Shown here: one piece after another, positions 1 through 6,999 of the stretch | Position numbering within the stretch: position 1 is the first letter of the stretch | How the letters are laid out: each line of letters starts with the position of its first letter | Assembly (NCBI GenBank): GCA_016198945.1 | Contig: JACQHO010000236.1 | Location: 1 to 14,187, forward strand | Origin: Nitrospirota bacterium | Lineage (GTDB): Bacteria; Nitrospirota; Nitrospiria; JACQBZ01 | DNA length: 14,187 bases | Direction: 5' to 3' | The notes under the pieces: model-generated | What the model saw: only the letters and a program-made list of their open reading frames with translations | The model's database searches: none | What the model was told of the DNA's origin: nothing | Program-made: the position numbers and the translations under genes

Positions 1-720
1 ACGGAATTCTGCGCTCAACCGAGGAATCCTCTCCAACGCGCGCAATTGTTTGTGGTGGGCGAGATACCGCACCTCGGCGAAGGCCTCCGGCCCCACCATC
101 GCGCCGATGGTCACCGGATCGGCCGGGTCCAGTACCTGGACGGGATCATACGGGGGCAGGAAAGCGTCGACCTGTTCCTGTGTGGGGATCTCCACCGGCT
201 CGTAGGCGTGGGTGAGAATGAAGCCGTCCATGCAGACCATGACCGGACAGCTCAATTCCTCGGCCAGGCGGAAGGCCTGGATATGCAGGTCCACCGCCTC
301 CTGATTGGTCTCAGCGAAAATCTGCATCCAGCCGGCATCCCGCATCGACATGCTGTCGGAGTGATCGTTCCAGATATTGATCGGCGCCCCGATCGCCCGG
401 TTGCCGATCGTCATCACGATCGGAAGCCCCAGCCCGGACGCGTTGTAGACCGCTTCGGCCATGAAGAGCAACCCCTGACTTGCGGTCGCGGTGTAGGTGC
501 GAGCGCCCGCGGCCGAGGCCCCGATCAGGATGCTCAATGCCCCGAATTCGGATTCGGCATTGATGAACTGGCAATTTCCGATCTCCCCGCGCCGCACGCG
601 GGCCGAGAGGTTTTCCACGATATGCGTCTGCGGCGTGATGGGGTAGCATGAAATCACTTCCGGACGGCAGCGCGCCACGACGGCGGCCACCGCTTGTGAA
701 CCCTCAATCTGTTCCGGCAT
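1..720 (-). CDS. porA: 2-oxoacid (pyruvate-type):ferredoxin oxidoreductase alpha subunit, 3' end cut by window edge
   Basis: The reading frame is open from ATG at 720 to the window edge: 240 codons with no stop. Family knowledge: this subunit works with beta and gamma subunits in CoA-dependent oxidative decarboxylation of a 2-oxoacid with reduction of ferredoxin, or the reverse carboxylation; it is cytoplasmic. Seen: CYPITPQT near residues 24-31, then NAESEFGALSILIGASAAGA, TASQGLLFM, and a segment with GNRAIGAPINIWNDHSDSMS followed by RDAGWMQIFAE, all typical of PorA-type alpha subunits. The start has a good Shine-Dalgarno (AAGGAG, 7 nt from ATG) and lies inside porG, overlapping it by 17 bp, so the two are probably translationally coupled. 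The thiamine-diphosphate beta subunit and a ferredoxin-like delta subunit are not in the window; beta probably follows to the left. Substrate (pyruvate or another 2-oxoacid) is not fixed by sequence alone. Confidence 0.85.
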   Translation of the reverse strand, partial: MPEQIEGSQAVAAVVARCRPEVISCYPITPQTHIVENLSARVRRGEIGNCQFINAESEFGALSILIGASAAGARTYTATASQGLLFMAEAVYNASGLGLPIVMTIGNRAIGAPINIWNDHSDSMSMRDAGWMQIFAETNQEAVDLHIQAFRLAEELSCPVMVCMDGFILTHAYEPVEIPTQEQVDAFLPPYDPVQVLDPADPVTIGAMVGPEAFAEVRYLAHHKQLRALERIPRLSAEFR

Positions 721-1306
721 GACTTTTCTCCTTGGCGTGCCACGGCCGGCCCGATGTGACGACCTCAAAGGTCGCCGCGGCCGCGGCCGCATTCGCCTCC
801 CCGACCTTCCCAGGGAACTTCTTTCGTATCGCCTCGCTCACCACGGCCGAACCGAGAAGACGCGTCATGGCGGCCAGGCCGCCGACCAGGGCCGCGTTGG
901 GAAGGGATCGGCCGGTCGTCTCGAGCGCGATCTCGGAAGCCGGCACCGTCCGGAAGTGACCATTGGGAAAACGCGAAAGCAACTCGCCGATTCCGAGTTT
1001 CTCAAGACTCCGGGCGGAGTTGATCAGGATATATCCCGACGGGCGTATCCCGGCGAAGAGATCCACCTGGTGAAGAAGCGTCGGATCCTGAATGATCAGC
1101 GCGTCGGGTTCCATCACCGGCTCGCGCAGACGGATGGTCTTGTCGTCGATGCGGCAAAAAGAGGTCACCGGCGCGCCCATTCGCTCCGACCCGAAGCTTG
1201 GAAAGGCCTGTGCGTATTTACCGTCGAGAAAGGCCGCGATGGCCAGGATCTCGGCGGCCGTCACGACCCCCTGACCGCCCCGTCCGTGGATGCGGATCTG
1301 GAACAT
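704..1306 (-). CDS. porG: 2-oxoacid:ferredoxin oxidoreductase gamma subunit
   Basis: A 200-residue protein beginning MFQIRIHGRGGQGVVTAAEI, the hallmark N-terminus of the gamma domain of pyruvate/ketoisovalerate ferredoxin oxidoreductases. It continues with AQAFPSFGSERMGAPVTSFC and a later NAALVGGLAA segment. Length fits the family (about 180-200). The frame stays open upstream by a further 75 codons, but that extension is arginine/proline-rich low-complexity sequence and runs through the DUF2934 gene. ATG at 1306 is preceded by GGTGGAGG and is the start chosen here. The gene follows the DUF2934 gene by 16 bp and overlaps porA by 17 bp. It acts as a structural partner of PorA/PorB in the ferredoxin-linked complex. 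Confidence 0.88.
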   Translation of the reverse strand: MFQIRIHGRGGQGVVTAAEILAIAAFLDGKYAQAFPSFGSERMGAPVTSFCRIDDKTIRLREPVMEPDALIIQDPTLLHQVDLFAGIRPSGYILINSARSLEKLGIGELLSRFPNGHFRTVPASEIALETTGRSLPNAALVGGLAAMTRLLGSAVVSEAIRKKFPGKVGEANAAAAAATFEVVTSGRPWHAKEKSHAGTD

Positions 1307-1322
1307 ATGATGCCTCCACCGG

Positions 1323-1619
1323 TCATGCGGATCGCGGTCGATCCAGAACCGAGCCCGATCGGGTTGCGATGGTTCTTTCCCTGCCCGGCGTCTTCGCCTT
1401 GGTAATGGCGTCGGTCTTCGTGCCGGTCTTGGTCTCGGACAAAACCAACCGTTCGGCCTCAAGCCAATCCTCGGTGTCAAGACCGTGGACCCCACCCCGT
1501 TTCTCATATAGTTCGTACGCCTTTTGCGCAATCCGCTCGCGAAGCGCCGATTTCATGGCGTTCGTTTCGGACGGACTGGATTTAGGTGTATCGCTTGTCT
1601 TTTTCGACTGCTCCTTCAT
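1323..1619 (-). CDS. DUF2934 domain protein
   Basis: A 98-residue protein. Residues about 27-62 (RERIAQKAYELYEKRGGVHG, then LDTEDWLEAERLVL) match the DUF2934 pattern: a short helical domain with conserved R-I-A-x-x-A-Y, a W and E-x-E. Its function is unknown. The flanks are polar: an N-terminal K/S/T-rich stretch and a basic, threonine-rich C-terminal tail. The start is secure, with AAAGGAGG ending 7 nt before ATG. It lies 41 bp downstream of the cytochrome c gene and 16 bp upstream of porG, on the same strand, so it is probably co-transcribed with porGA. No catalytic motif, signal peptide or membrane segment is visible. Confidence 0.8.
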   Translation of the reverse strand: MKEQSKKTSDTPKSSPSETNAMKSALRERIAQKAYELYEKRGGVHGLDTEDWLEAERLVLSETKTGTKTDAITKAKTPGRERTIATRSGSVLDRPRSA

Positions 1620-1660
1620 TTCAGATCCTCCTTTAGATAGAAACGATTTCTTAAACTTTT

Positions 1661-2020
1661 CTATTTCTGAATATCCCCGATTAAATAGGAAACCAGCGCT
1701 TCCGCCTCGGCCTCCGAGACCAGCCCGCCCGGCATGGCGGTCATAAAGTTCGGATATTTCTTATCCTTCTCCATCCGGCCCATCAGGATGACTTTCTTGA
1801 TCTCGGCAGTCGCGCCTTGGGTGACAAAGGGATCGCCCTTCAGCGCGGGACCCACCGGACTTCCCTCTCCTTTCGGGCCGTGACAGGCGGCGCATTTGGA
1901 GCCGTACAACGGCGCGGCATCCATCGCATCCGAGGCTCCCGGAAGGACCGAAACCGCGGCAATCATTAAAAACGACAGGACGATCTTACAGTGAACATGG
2001 AGATCTGATTTTTGACTCAT
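1661..2020 (-). CDS. Secreted monohaem c-type cytochrome
   Basis: 119 residues from ATG at 2020, which has GGGAG 7 nt upstream. The frame extends another 10 codons to a TTG at 2050, but that start lacks a good ribosome site. Residues about 11-31 are hydrophobic (CKIVLSFLMIAAVSVLPGAS) and end in a plausible signal-peptidase site near ASDA/MDAA, so export is predicted. The haem-binding motif CAACH is at residues 43-47, followed by GPKGEGSPVGPAL. M96 in TAMPGGL is the likely distal haem ligand, and the C-terminal helix SEAEAEALVSYL completes a class I cytochrome fold of about 90 residues. Its role is inferred to be periplasmic electron transfer; its partner is not shown. It is preceded by a 29-residue membrane peptide gene and followed by the DUF2934 gene. 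Confidence 0.88.
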   Translation of the reverse strand: MSQKSDLHVHCKIVLSFLMIAAVSVLPGASDAMDAAPLYGSKCAACHGPKGEGSPVGPALKGDPFVTQGATAEIKKVILMGRMEKDKKYPNFMTAMPGGLVSEAEAEALVSYLIGDIQK

Positions 2021-2077
2021 GCGACTGCTCCCATGATTGAGTTTAAACAAGGGCCATCCCCGACCCTCGTCTCGATT

Positions 2078-2167
2078 TCACTTCATTCTCAAGCGAGAAA
2101 AAGATTTCGCCGCAAGAAAAATGCCCATCATATAAATCATCATGAGTGAAACACCGATCTTTTTCAT
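2078..2167 (-). CDS. 29-residue putative single-span membrane peptide
   Basis: A short ORF encoding MKKIGVSLMMIYMMGIFLAA and ending KSFSRLRMK. It has a very strong ribosome site (GGGAGGAG, 3 nt before ATG) and sits between FmdB (50 bp) and the cytochrome c gene (57 bp) on the same strand. Layout: two N-terminal lysines, a methionine-rich hydrophobic segment of about 16 residues, and a basic C-terminus. This suggests a single transmembrane helix, or an uncleaved signal-like peptide, with both ends basic. I do not recognise a family. Small membrane subunits often accompany respiratory genes, but no partner is identified here. Support is the Shine-Dalgarno, position and composition only. Confidence 0.5.
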   Translation of the reverse strand: MKKIGVSLMMIYMMGIFLAAKSFSRLRMK

Positions 2168-2217
2168 GTTCTCCTCCCTTCTTTCATCCTGCCCATTCCA
2201 TTACGAAGTAATTCCCC

Positions 2218-2382
2218 TCAAGTCTTGGAGTCGGTTTTTGCGATGAAAGAGCTGATCAGTTGTTCCACCTTTTTTGAGCCGCAGCCGGGACAGGTTACGT
2301 TTTTATCATCATGTTCCCGCAGCGACAGAGCGGCCGTGAAGACCTTCCCGCACGACGCGCATTCATACTCGTAAAGCGGCAT
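2218..2382 (-). CDS. FmdB-family zinc-ribbon protein
   Basis: 54 residues beginning MPLYEYECASCGK, with a second pair of cysteines in TCPGCGSKK. C8, C11, C31 and C34 form a Cys4 zinc ribbon typical of the FmdB/putative regulatory protein family. That family's molecular role is not established, although members are often annotated as regulators. The start is preceded by GAGGAGG. It lies 42 bp downstream of the phosphoribosyltransferase gene and upstream of the 29-residue peptide gene. The C-terminal tail (ISSFIAKTDSKT) is short and polar. It is probably part of the same transcript as its neighbours. Confidence 0.85.
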   Translation of the reverse strand: MPLYEYECASCGKVFTAALSLREHDDKNVTCPGCGSKKVEQLISSFIAKTDSKT

Positions 2383-2403
2383 GGCGTCCCTCCTCTTTTA
2401 TCC

Positions 2404-2428
2404 GGGGCGTATGGCCATACGCCCCTAC
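2404..2428 (-). repeat. REP-like perfect palindrome with a GTAG foot
   Basis: Positions 2404-2425 are a perfect 22-bp palindrome (GGGGCGTATGG joined directly to CCATACGCCCC). Read on the minus strand it begins with GTAG overlapping the first base of the palindrome, a tetranucleotide known to precede REP hairpins recognised by RAYT transposases. It fills most of the gap between the phosphoribosyltransferase gene and FmdB, and its TAG is the phosphoribosyltransferase stop codon. There is no T-tract, so it is not a typical intrinsic terminator, though the hairpin could stabilise mRNA ends. Its sequence is unlike the GGGGACAGATTT family elsewhere in the window. Confidence 0.65.
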
Positions 2429-3078
2429 CGACTGTTTGCTTTGCCGGCCTTGGAGCGGCTTTGCTTGAGAACCGCTATCACCTCCTCATCCGAGACCTGG
2501 GGAAATTCGAGAAAAAACTGTCCCACCGCATAAAAAATCTCCGGGGCCTCCAGACAGATGACTTCGTCCGCCAGTCCACGGACCATTTGCAGGGCTTCGC
2601 GGGATGCCACCGCTGTTGCGGCCGTCAGCTTCGACGGCTTTTGGGTCCGGACGGCGCGGAGGGCGGCCACCATCGTAGCCCCCGTGGCGATTCCGTCGTC
2701 CACAACAATGACAATTCGTCCGGAAGGACTGATCGGGGGATGCACAGGAGTATAGAGGGCGCGGCGGCTGCGCAAGGTTTTCATCTGCGCCTGTTTTTCC
2801 CGTGCGATATAGTCTTTGCTGACCCCCAGTTCGACTGCATGCCCGGCCAGATGGATCTCGCCGGTCTCATCCACCGCGCCGATCGCCAGTTCCGCATGGC
2901 CCGGCGCCCCCAATTTATGCACCAGCACCAGATCCATCTCGCCGTCCAGCGCCTCGGCGATGATTCGGGCCATGGGAACGGCGCCTCGCGGAATGGCCAG
3001 GACCAATGGATTTTGACCGCGGTATCCGATCAATCGTTCAGCCAACAACCGAGAGGCCTCTTCTCGATCTCTGAACAT
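2425..3078 (-). CDS. Predicted phosphoribosyltransferase (type I PRTase fold, COG1926-like)
   Basis: 217 residues from ATG at 3078. The frame continues 75 codons upstream, but that part has no family character and crosses the predicted promoter. Seen: FRDREEASRLLAERL at the N-terminus; VLAIPRGAVPMARIIAEALD at about 27-45; DLVLVHKLGAPGHAELAIGA at about 49-68; and the PRPP-binding loop VDDGIATGAT at 126-135 inside RIVIVVDDGIATGATMVAAL. The family is widespread, but its acceptor substrate is not known. The ribosome site is weak. It is the first gene of the minus-strand run and has a sigma-54-type promoter about 75 bp upstream. Its TAG stop lies within the 2404-2428 palindrome, so the last residues may have been set by insertion of that element. 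Confidence 0.85.
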   Translation of the reverse strand: MFRDREEASRLLAERLIGYRGQNPLVLAIPRGAVPMARIIAEALDGEMDLVLVHKLGAPGHAELAIGAVDETGEIHLAGHAVELGVSKDYIAREKQAQMKTLRSRRALYTPVHPPISPSGRIVIVVDDGIATGATMVAALRAVRTQKPSKLTAATAVASREALQMVRGLADEVICLEAPEIFYAVGQFFLEFPQVSDEEVIAVLKQSRSKAGKANSR

Positions 3079-3152
3079 CGTCTTGCCGCTCGCGCGCCGT
3101 GGTTCCGTTGAATCATTTTCCCGACGAATACCGCTCCCACTCTTATTCGTTG

Positions 3153-3168
3153 TGCAATGGCCGTGCCA
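3153..3168 (-). promoter_or_regulatory. Sigma-54 (RpoN) promoter for the phosphoribosyltransferase gene
   Basis: On the minus strand the sequence is TGGCACGGCCATTGCA, matching every fixed position of the sigma-54 consensus TGGCACR-N4-TTGCW, with GG at -24 and GC at -12. The expected start of transcription is near 3141-3143, giving a leader of about 65 nt before ATG at 3078. Orientation, distance and the upstream half-site cluster all fit. RpoN and its activator are not encoded in the window, so function is inferred. Confidence 0.7.
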
Positions 3169-3283
3169 TTTTAACAAAGAGAAGGCATTCACCCTATCGG
3201 CTGTAAAATCCGCTGATATCACAAAGCGATATCCCCCGTTCTCGATCGTCAACCCGGGAATAGAATGGCGGCGATCTAATCGT

Positions 3284-3314
3284 TGGACAGGCGCGTTGTC
3301 CATACGGATGGACA
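3284..3314. promoter_or_regulatory. Cluster of inverted TGGACA/TGTCCA half-sites, possible enhancer site
   Basis: Three half-sites in alternating orientation: TGGACA at 3284-3289, TGTCCA at 3297-3302 and TGGACA at 3309-3314. The last two make a perfect 7-4-7 palindrome (TGTCCAT, ACGG, ATGGACA; 3297-3314); the first two make a 6-7-6 inverted repeat. The cluster lies about 115-145 bp upstream of the sigma-54 -24 element, a usual distance for a bacterial enhancer-binding protein. The spacing does not match the NifA TGT-N10-ACA site. A further copy at 3377-3383 lies near the dnaE promoter. Confidence 0.5.
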
Positions 3315-3425
3315 GTTTGGATCGGCCATGCGGTCCGGGCTTGAATTTTCAGATGATTACGATCTGTTAAGGAGTCTGGACAGTTTCCAATTCCTTTTAC
3401 AGTCCGTATCAACGGCCCGCTTGAA

Positions 3426-3455
3426 TTGACTTTCTCCCGTTCATAACGGTACAAT
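3426..3455 (+). promoter_or_regulatory. Sigma-70-type promoter of dnaE
   Basis: TTGACT at 3426-3431 and TACAAT at 3450-3455 are separated by 18 bp. The predicted start is near 3462, leaving about 26 nt before the dnaE ATG. The leader has no strong Shine-Dalgarno. Confidence 0.65.
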
Positions 3456-3487
3456 GACCCGGAATTTAACCCTCGACGAAAAAATCC

Positions 3488-6400
3488 ATGAAGCATTCCG
3501 ATTTCGTCCATCTCCACTGCCACACCCAGTACAGCCTGTTGGACGGCGCGAACCCGATCAACGCGCTTCTGGACCAGGCCGTCTCGTTCCGGATGCCGGC
3601 GCTGGCGATCACCGATCACGGAAACCTGTTCGGCGCGATCGAGTTCTACCAGAGGGCCCGCGCGGCCGGCATCAAGCCGATCATCGGCTGCGAGATGTAC
3701 GTCGCCCCCAAGAACCATCGAGACAAGGAGTCCGGCGGACTGCATCACGAATACCATCACCTGATCCTCCTGGCCGCCGACCGGACGGGATACAAGAACC
3801 TGATCAAGCTCGTCAGCACCGCCCATCTCGACGGCTTTTATTACAAACCGCGCATTGATAAAGAACTGCTCCAGACCCATCACGAGGGACTGATCGGCCT
3901 GTCGGCCTGCCTGCGCGGCGAAGTGCCGTCGCTTCTGTCCAACGGCGAGCCGGACAAGGCGCTCGCGGCCGCCGGGGAATATGAAGAGATTCTGGGCAAG
4001 GGGAACTTTTATCTGGAAGTACAGCACAACGGGCTCGAACAGCAGCAAAAGGTGAATAGAGAGCTGGTCGCGCTCCACCGGAAAACCGGCATGGCTCTGG
4101 CCGCCACCAACGACGCCCACTATTTGACCCGCGGCCATGCGAAGGCCCACGACATCCTGCTCTGCCTTCAGACCGGAAAGACGGTGAACGAGACAGATCG
4201 GATGCGATTCGGGTCGGACGAGAACTACCTCAAGTCGGCCGAGGAAATGGCCGCAAATTTCTCGGAGTTGCCCGAAGCGGTCCTCAACACAAAACGGATC
4301 GCGGAGCGCTGCAACCTCGACCTCGCCTTTGATCAATTTCATCTGCCTCATTATAAAGTCCCCGAGGGCTTCACCCGGGAACACTATCTTGAGAAGCTGT
4401 CCCGGGAGGGACTGGCGGCCCGTCTTAAAAATAAACCGCCCGACGCTCTTCCCGATGAAATTTATGGACAACGCCTCGCGACGGAACTGGCCGTCCTCAA
4501 CAGCATGGGGTACGCCGGTTACTTCCTGGTCGTCTGGGATATCATCAATTACGCCCGCTCGCACGGCATCCCGGTCGGACCGGGCCGCGGCTCGGCTGCC
4601 GGAAGCCTCGTTGCCTATGCCCTGCGGATCACGGATATCGATCCGATGCGGTACGACCTGCTGTTTGAACGGTTTCTCAATCCCGAGCGCGTTTCGCTCC
4701 CGGACATCGACATGGACTTCTGCATGGACCGCCGGGAGGAAGTGATTCATTACGTCACCGAAAAATTCGGCTCGGACCATGTCTGTCAGATCATCACCTT
4801 CGGGACGATGGCCGCCAAGGCCGTCATCCGCGACGTGGGGCGCGTGCTGGAACTGCCCTATGCCGAGGTGGACAGGGTGGCGAAACTCGTCCCGAATACG
4901 CTCGGAATCACACTGGACGAAGCGATCAAGGCCGAACCAAAACTCCAGGAGCTGAACAAGACCGATCTCAAGATACAGGAATTGCTGACGCTGGCCCGGT
5001 CGCTCGAGGGCCTGGCCCGCCACGCCTCCACCCATGCCGCCGGCGTTGTGATTTCAGAGGAACCGCTGACGGACCATGTGCCCCTCTACCGCGGGGCCAA
5101 GGGTGAAATCGTCACGCAATACGCAAAGGACGATCTGGAAAAAATCGGGCTGGTCAAATTCGACCTCCTCGGCCTCCGGACGCTCACCGTCATTGATCAG
5201 GCCGCAAAACTGATCAACAAGAAACGATCGTCCGAGGAAGCGATCCGGCCCAGCGAACTTCCGTTGGACGATCCCAAAACCTATCAGCAGCTCTCCGCCG
5301 GGGATACGATCGGCATCTTCCAGCTGGAAAGCCGGGGGATGCGCGACCTGCTTGTCAAGCTCAAACCGGAGGGGTTCGAGGATCTGATCGCCATCCTGGC
5401 CTTGTATCGCCCGGGTCCGATCGGAAGCGGCATGGTGGACGATTTCATCAAACGAAAGCGCGGCCTCATTCCGATCAAATACGATCTGCCGCAGCTCGAG
5501 GAGATTTTGAACGAGACCTACGGCGTCATCGTCTATCAGGAGCAGGTGATGAAGATCGCCAATGTCCTGGCCGGCTTTTCCCTGGGGCAGGCCGATCTTC
5601 TCCGTCGTGCGATGGGAAAAAAGAAACCGGAGGAGATGGAGAAGCAAAAGGAACGGTTCATCCAGGGCGCGCGGGGCAACGGGATCCCCGAGAAAAAGGC
5701 CGAGAAGCTGTTCGATCTCATGGCCTACTTCGCCGGTTATGGATTCAACAAATCCCACAGCGCGGCTTACGCGCTGATCTCCTACCAAACCGCCTATCTC
5801 AAAGCGCATTACCCGGTCGAGTTCATGGCCGCGCTGCTCTCCAGCGAAATGGGCAATTCCGACAAGGTCGTCCGTTACATCACCGAATGCCGCGCAATGG
5901 GCATCAAGATCCTCCCGCCCGACGTCAACGAAAGCCGGCGGGATTTCACGGTCGTCGAGGACGGCATTCGATTCGGCCTCGCCGCCATCAAGAACGTGGG
6001 AGATAACGCCATCGATTCGATTCGCGAGGCCCGCGAGCAGGGCGGGCCGTTCGCCTCCATTTTTGATTTCTGCCGCCGGATCGATTCCCGCAGGGTCAAC
6101 CGCCGCGCGATCGAGGGGTTCATCAAAAGCGGCGCGCTGGATTCGACAAAGGCCAGGCGGTCTCAGATGACGGCCGTCATGGAAAAGGCCGTTGAGGACG
6201 GGAACGTCGCGCAACGGGACCGACTGCAGGGACAGGAAGCTCTGTTCGGCCTCGAATCCAGCGATTCAAAAACCGCCGCGGACCCGCTCCCGCCGCTGGA
6301 GGAATGGGACGAGGCGCAGATGCTGCGGCTTGAGAAGGAAAGCGTCGGATTCTACATCACCAGCCATCCGCTGGTGCGTTATGCCGAGGAATTGCGGAAC

Positions 6401-6943
6401 TATGCCACGGCCAATTCCGAGTCGCTGGACGACGTTCCGGAGGACCGGCAGGTCAAGCTGTGCGGCATTATTGTGCAGCAGAAGATCCTGACGACCAAAC
6501 GCGGCGACAAGATGGCCAATCTGACCTTTGAAGATCTGCACGGCTTGTTTGAGGTTCTGGTTTTCCCGGATCTGTACAAAAAAACATCCGCGATCCTGAC
6601 GACGGACACGCCGTTTTTCGTGACCGGTTTTGTGGACAAGGGTGAGAAAGGGGCCAAGGTCAAGGCCATCGGCATCGAACCGCTGGCCGAGGTACGGGAA
6701 CAGATCACGCGCCGCGTCGATATCTGTCTGAACTCCACCGGTCTGACGGCCCAGGACATTCAACGCTTGAAGGAAATCCTGCTCCGTCACCGCGGTCCCT
6801 GCCCGGTCTTTCTTCGTCTCGGCATGCCCAACCGGACCGAGTCCACGATCGCCGTGGACGAGCAGGTCCGGATCAAACCGACCGACCTGTTCATTTCGGA
6901 TGTCGAACGGGAATTCGGAAAGGGAACCGTCGTCTTTCGATAA
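3488..6943 (+). CDS. dnaE: DNA polymerase III alpha subunit
   Basis: 1151 residues, close to the usual length (E. coli about 1160). It is the replicative polymerase catalytic subunit, in the cytoplasmic replisome. The PHP domain starts at HLHCHTQYSLLDG (8-20) and keeps H10, H12, D19, H44 and E69 of a metal site. The catalytic palm has GPGRGSAAGSLVAYAL and PDIDMDF, with D406 and D408 as catalytic aspartates, and a third at D559 in KFDLLGLRTLT. Later come the fingers (QADLLRRAMGKK), the helix-hairpin-helix region (GYGFNKSHSAAYALISYQTA) and a C-terminal OB-fold (VKLCGIIVQQKILTTKRGDK). The ATG at 3488 aligns with known N-termini but has a weak ribosome site. accA follows after 56 bp on the same strand, an arrangement also known in Proteobacteria. 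Confidence 0.97.
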   Translation: MKHSDFVHLHCHTQYSLLDGANPINALLDQAVSFRMPALAITDHGNLFGAIEFYQRARAAGIKPIIGCEMYVAPKNHRDKESGGLHHEYHHLILLAADRTGYKNLIKLVSTAHLDGFYYKPRIDKELLQTHHEGLIGLSACLRGEVPSLLSNGEPDKALAAAGEYEEILGKGNFYLEVQHNGLEQQQKVNRELVALHRKTGMALAATNDAHYLTRGHAKAHDILLCLQTGKTVNETDRMRFGSDENYLKSAEEMAANFSELPEAVLNTKRIAERCNLDLAFDQFHLPHYKVPEGFTREHYLEKLSREGLAARLKNKPPDALPDEIYGQRLATELAVLNSMGYAGYFLVVWDIINYARSHGIPVGPGRGSAAGSLVAYALRITDIDPMRYDLLFERFLNPERVSLPDIDMDFCMDRREEVIHYVTEKFGSDHVCQIITFGTMAAKAVIRDVGRVLELPYAEVDRVAKLVPNTLGITLDEAIKAEPKLQELNKTDLKIQELLTLARSLEGLARHASTHAAGVVISEEPLTDHVPLYRGAKGEIVTQYAKDDLEKIGLVKFDLLGLRTLTVIDQAAKLINKKRSSEEAIRPSELPLDDPKTYQQLSAGDTIGIFQLESRGMRDLLVKLKPEGFEDLIAILALYRPGPIGSGMVDDFIKRKRGLIPIKYDLPQLEEILNETYGVIVYQEQVMKIANVLAGFSLGQADLLRRAMGKKKPEEMEKQKERFIQGARGNGIPEKKAEKLFDLMAYFAGYGFNKSHSAAYALISYQTAYLKAHYPVEFMAALLSSEMGNSDKVVRYITECRAMGIKILPPDVNESRRDFTVVEDGIRFGLAAIKNVGDNAIDSIREAREQGGPFASIFDFCRRIDSRRVNRRAIEGFIKSGALDSTKARRSQMTAVMEKAVEDGNVAQRDRLQGQEALFGLESSDSKTAADPLPPLEEWDEAQMLRLEKESVGFYITSHPLVRYAEELRNYATANSESLDDVPEDRQVKLCGIIVQQKILTTKRGDKMANLTFEDLHGLFEVLVFPDLYKKTSAILTTDTPFFVTGFVDKGEKGAKVKAIGIEPLAEVREQITRRVDICLNSTGLTAQDIQRLKEILLRHRGPCPVFLRLGMPNRTESTIAVDEQVRIKPTDLFISDVEREFGKGTVVFR

Positions 6944-6999
6944 TCCAACGGGACGGATCACGACCGGCGACGCCCGACCCCCATGAAAAGGAGCCCTGC

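Larger units (their letters stand above)
3079..3487. other. Divergent intergenic control region
   Basis: 409 bp without a convincing gene. Left to right it holds the predicted leader and sigma-54 promoter of the minus-strand phosphoribosyltransferase gene, a 15-bp palindrome overlapping that promoter (3156-3170, AATGGC/GCCATT around CGT), the half-site cluster at 3284-3314, one more TGGACAG at 3377-3383, and the sigma-70-type promoter of dnaE. ORFs crossing it on either strand lack ribosome sites and family features. Confidence 0.7.

Noticed and set aside
1307..1531. 75-residue N-terminal extension of PorG
   Set aside because: Arginine/proline-rich, unlike the family, overlaps the DUF2934 gene; ATG at 1306 has a clear Shine-Dalgarno and the conserved N-terminus.
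46..1746. Several plus-strand frames (46-651, 719-1405, 1198-1746)
   Set aside because: Antisense to porA, porG and DUF2934, with no coding features of their own.
3079..3303. N-terminal extension of the phosphoribosyltransferase
   Set aside because: No family similarity, and it would cross the sigma-54 promoter; the conserved protein begins at 3078.
3297..3314. NifA or NtrC binding site
   Set aside because: The TGT-to-ACA spacing is 12 bp rather than the 10 bp of NifA, and the NtrC consensus is absent; left as an unassigned half-site cluster.
3194..6214. Long minus-strand open frames (613 and 386 codons) opposite dnaE
   Set aside because: They mirror the codon structure of dnaE, show no family motifs and have low-information H/R/D/G-rich composition; antisense shadows in GC-rich DNA.
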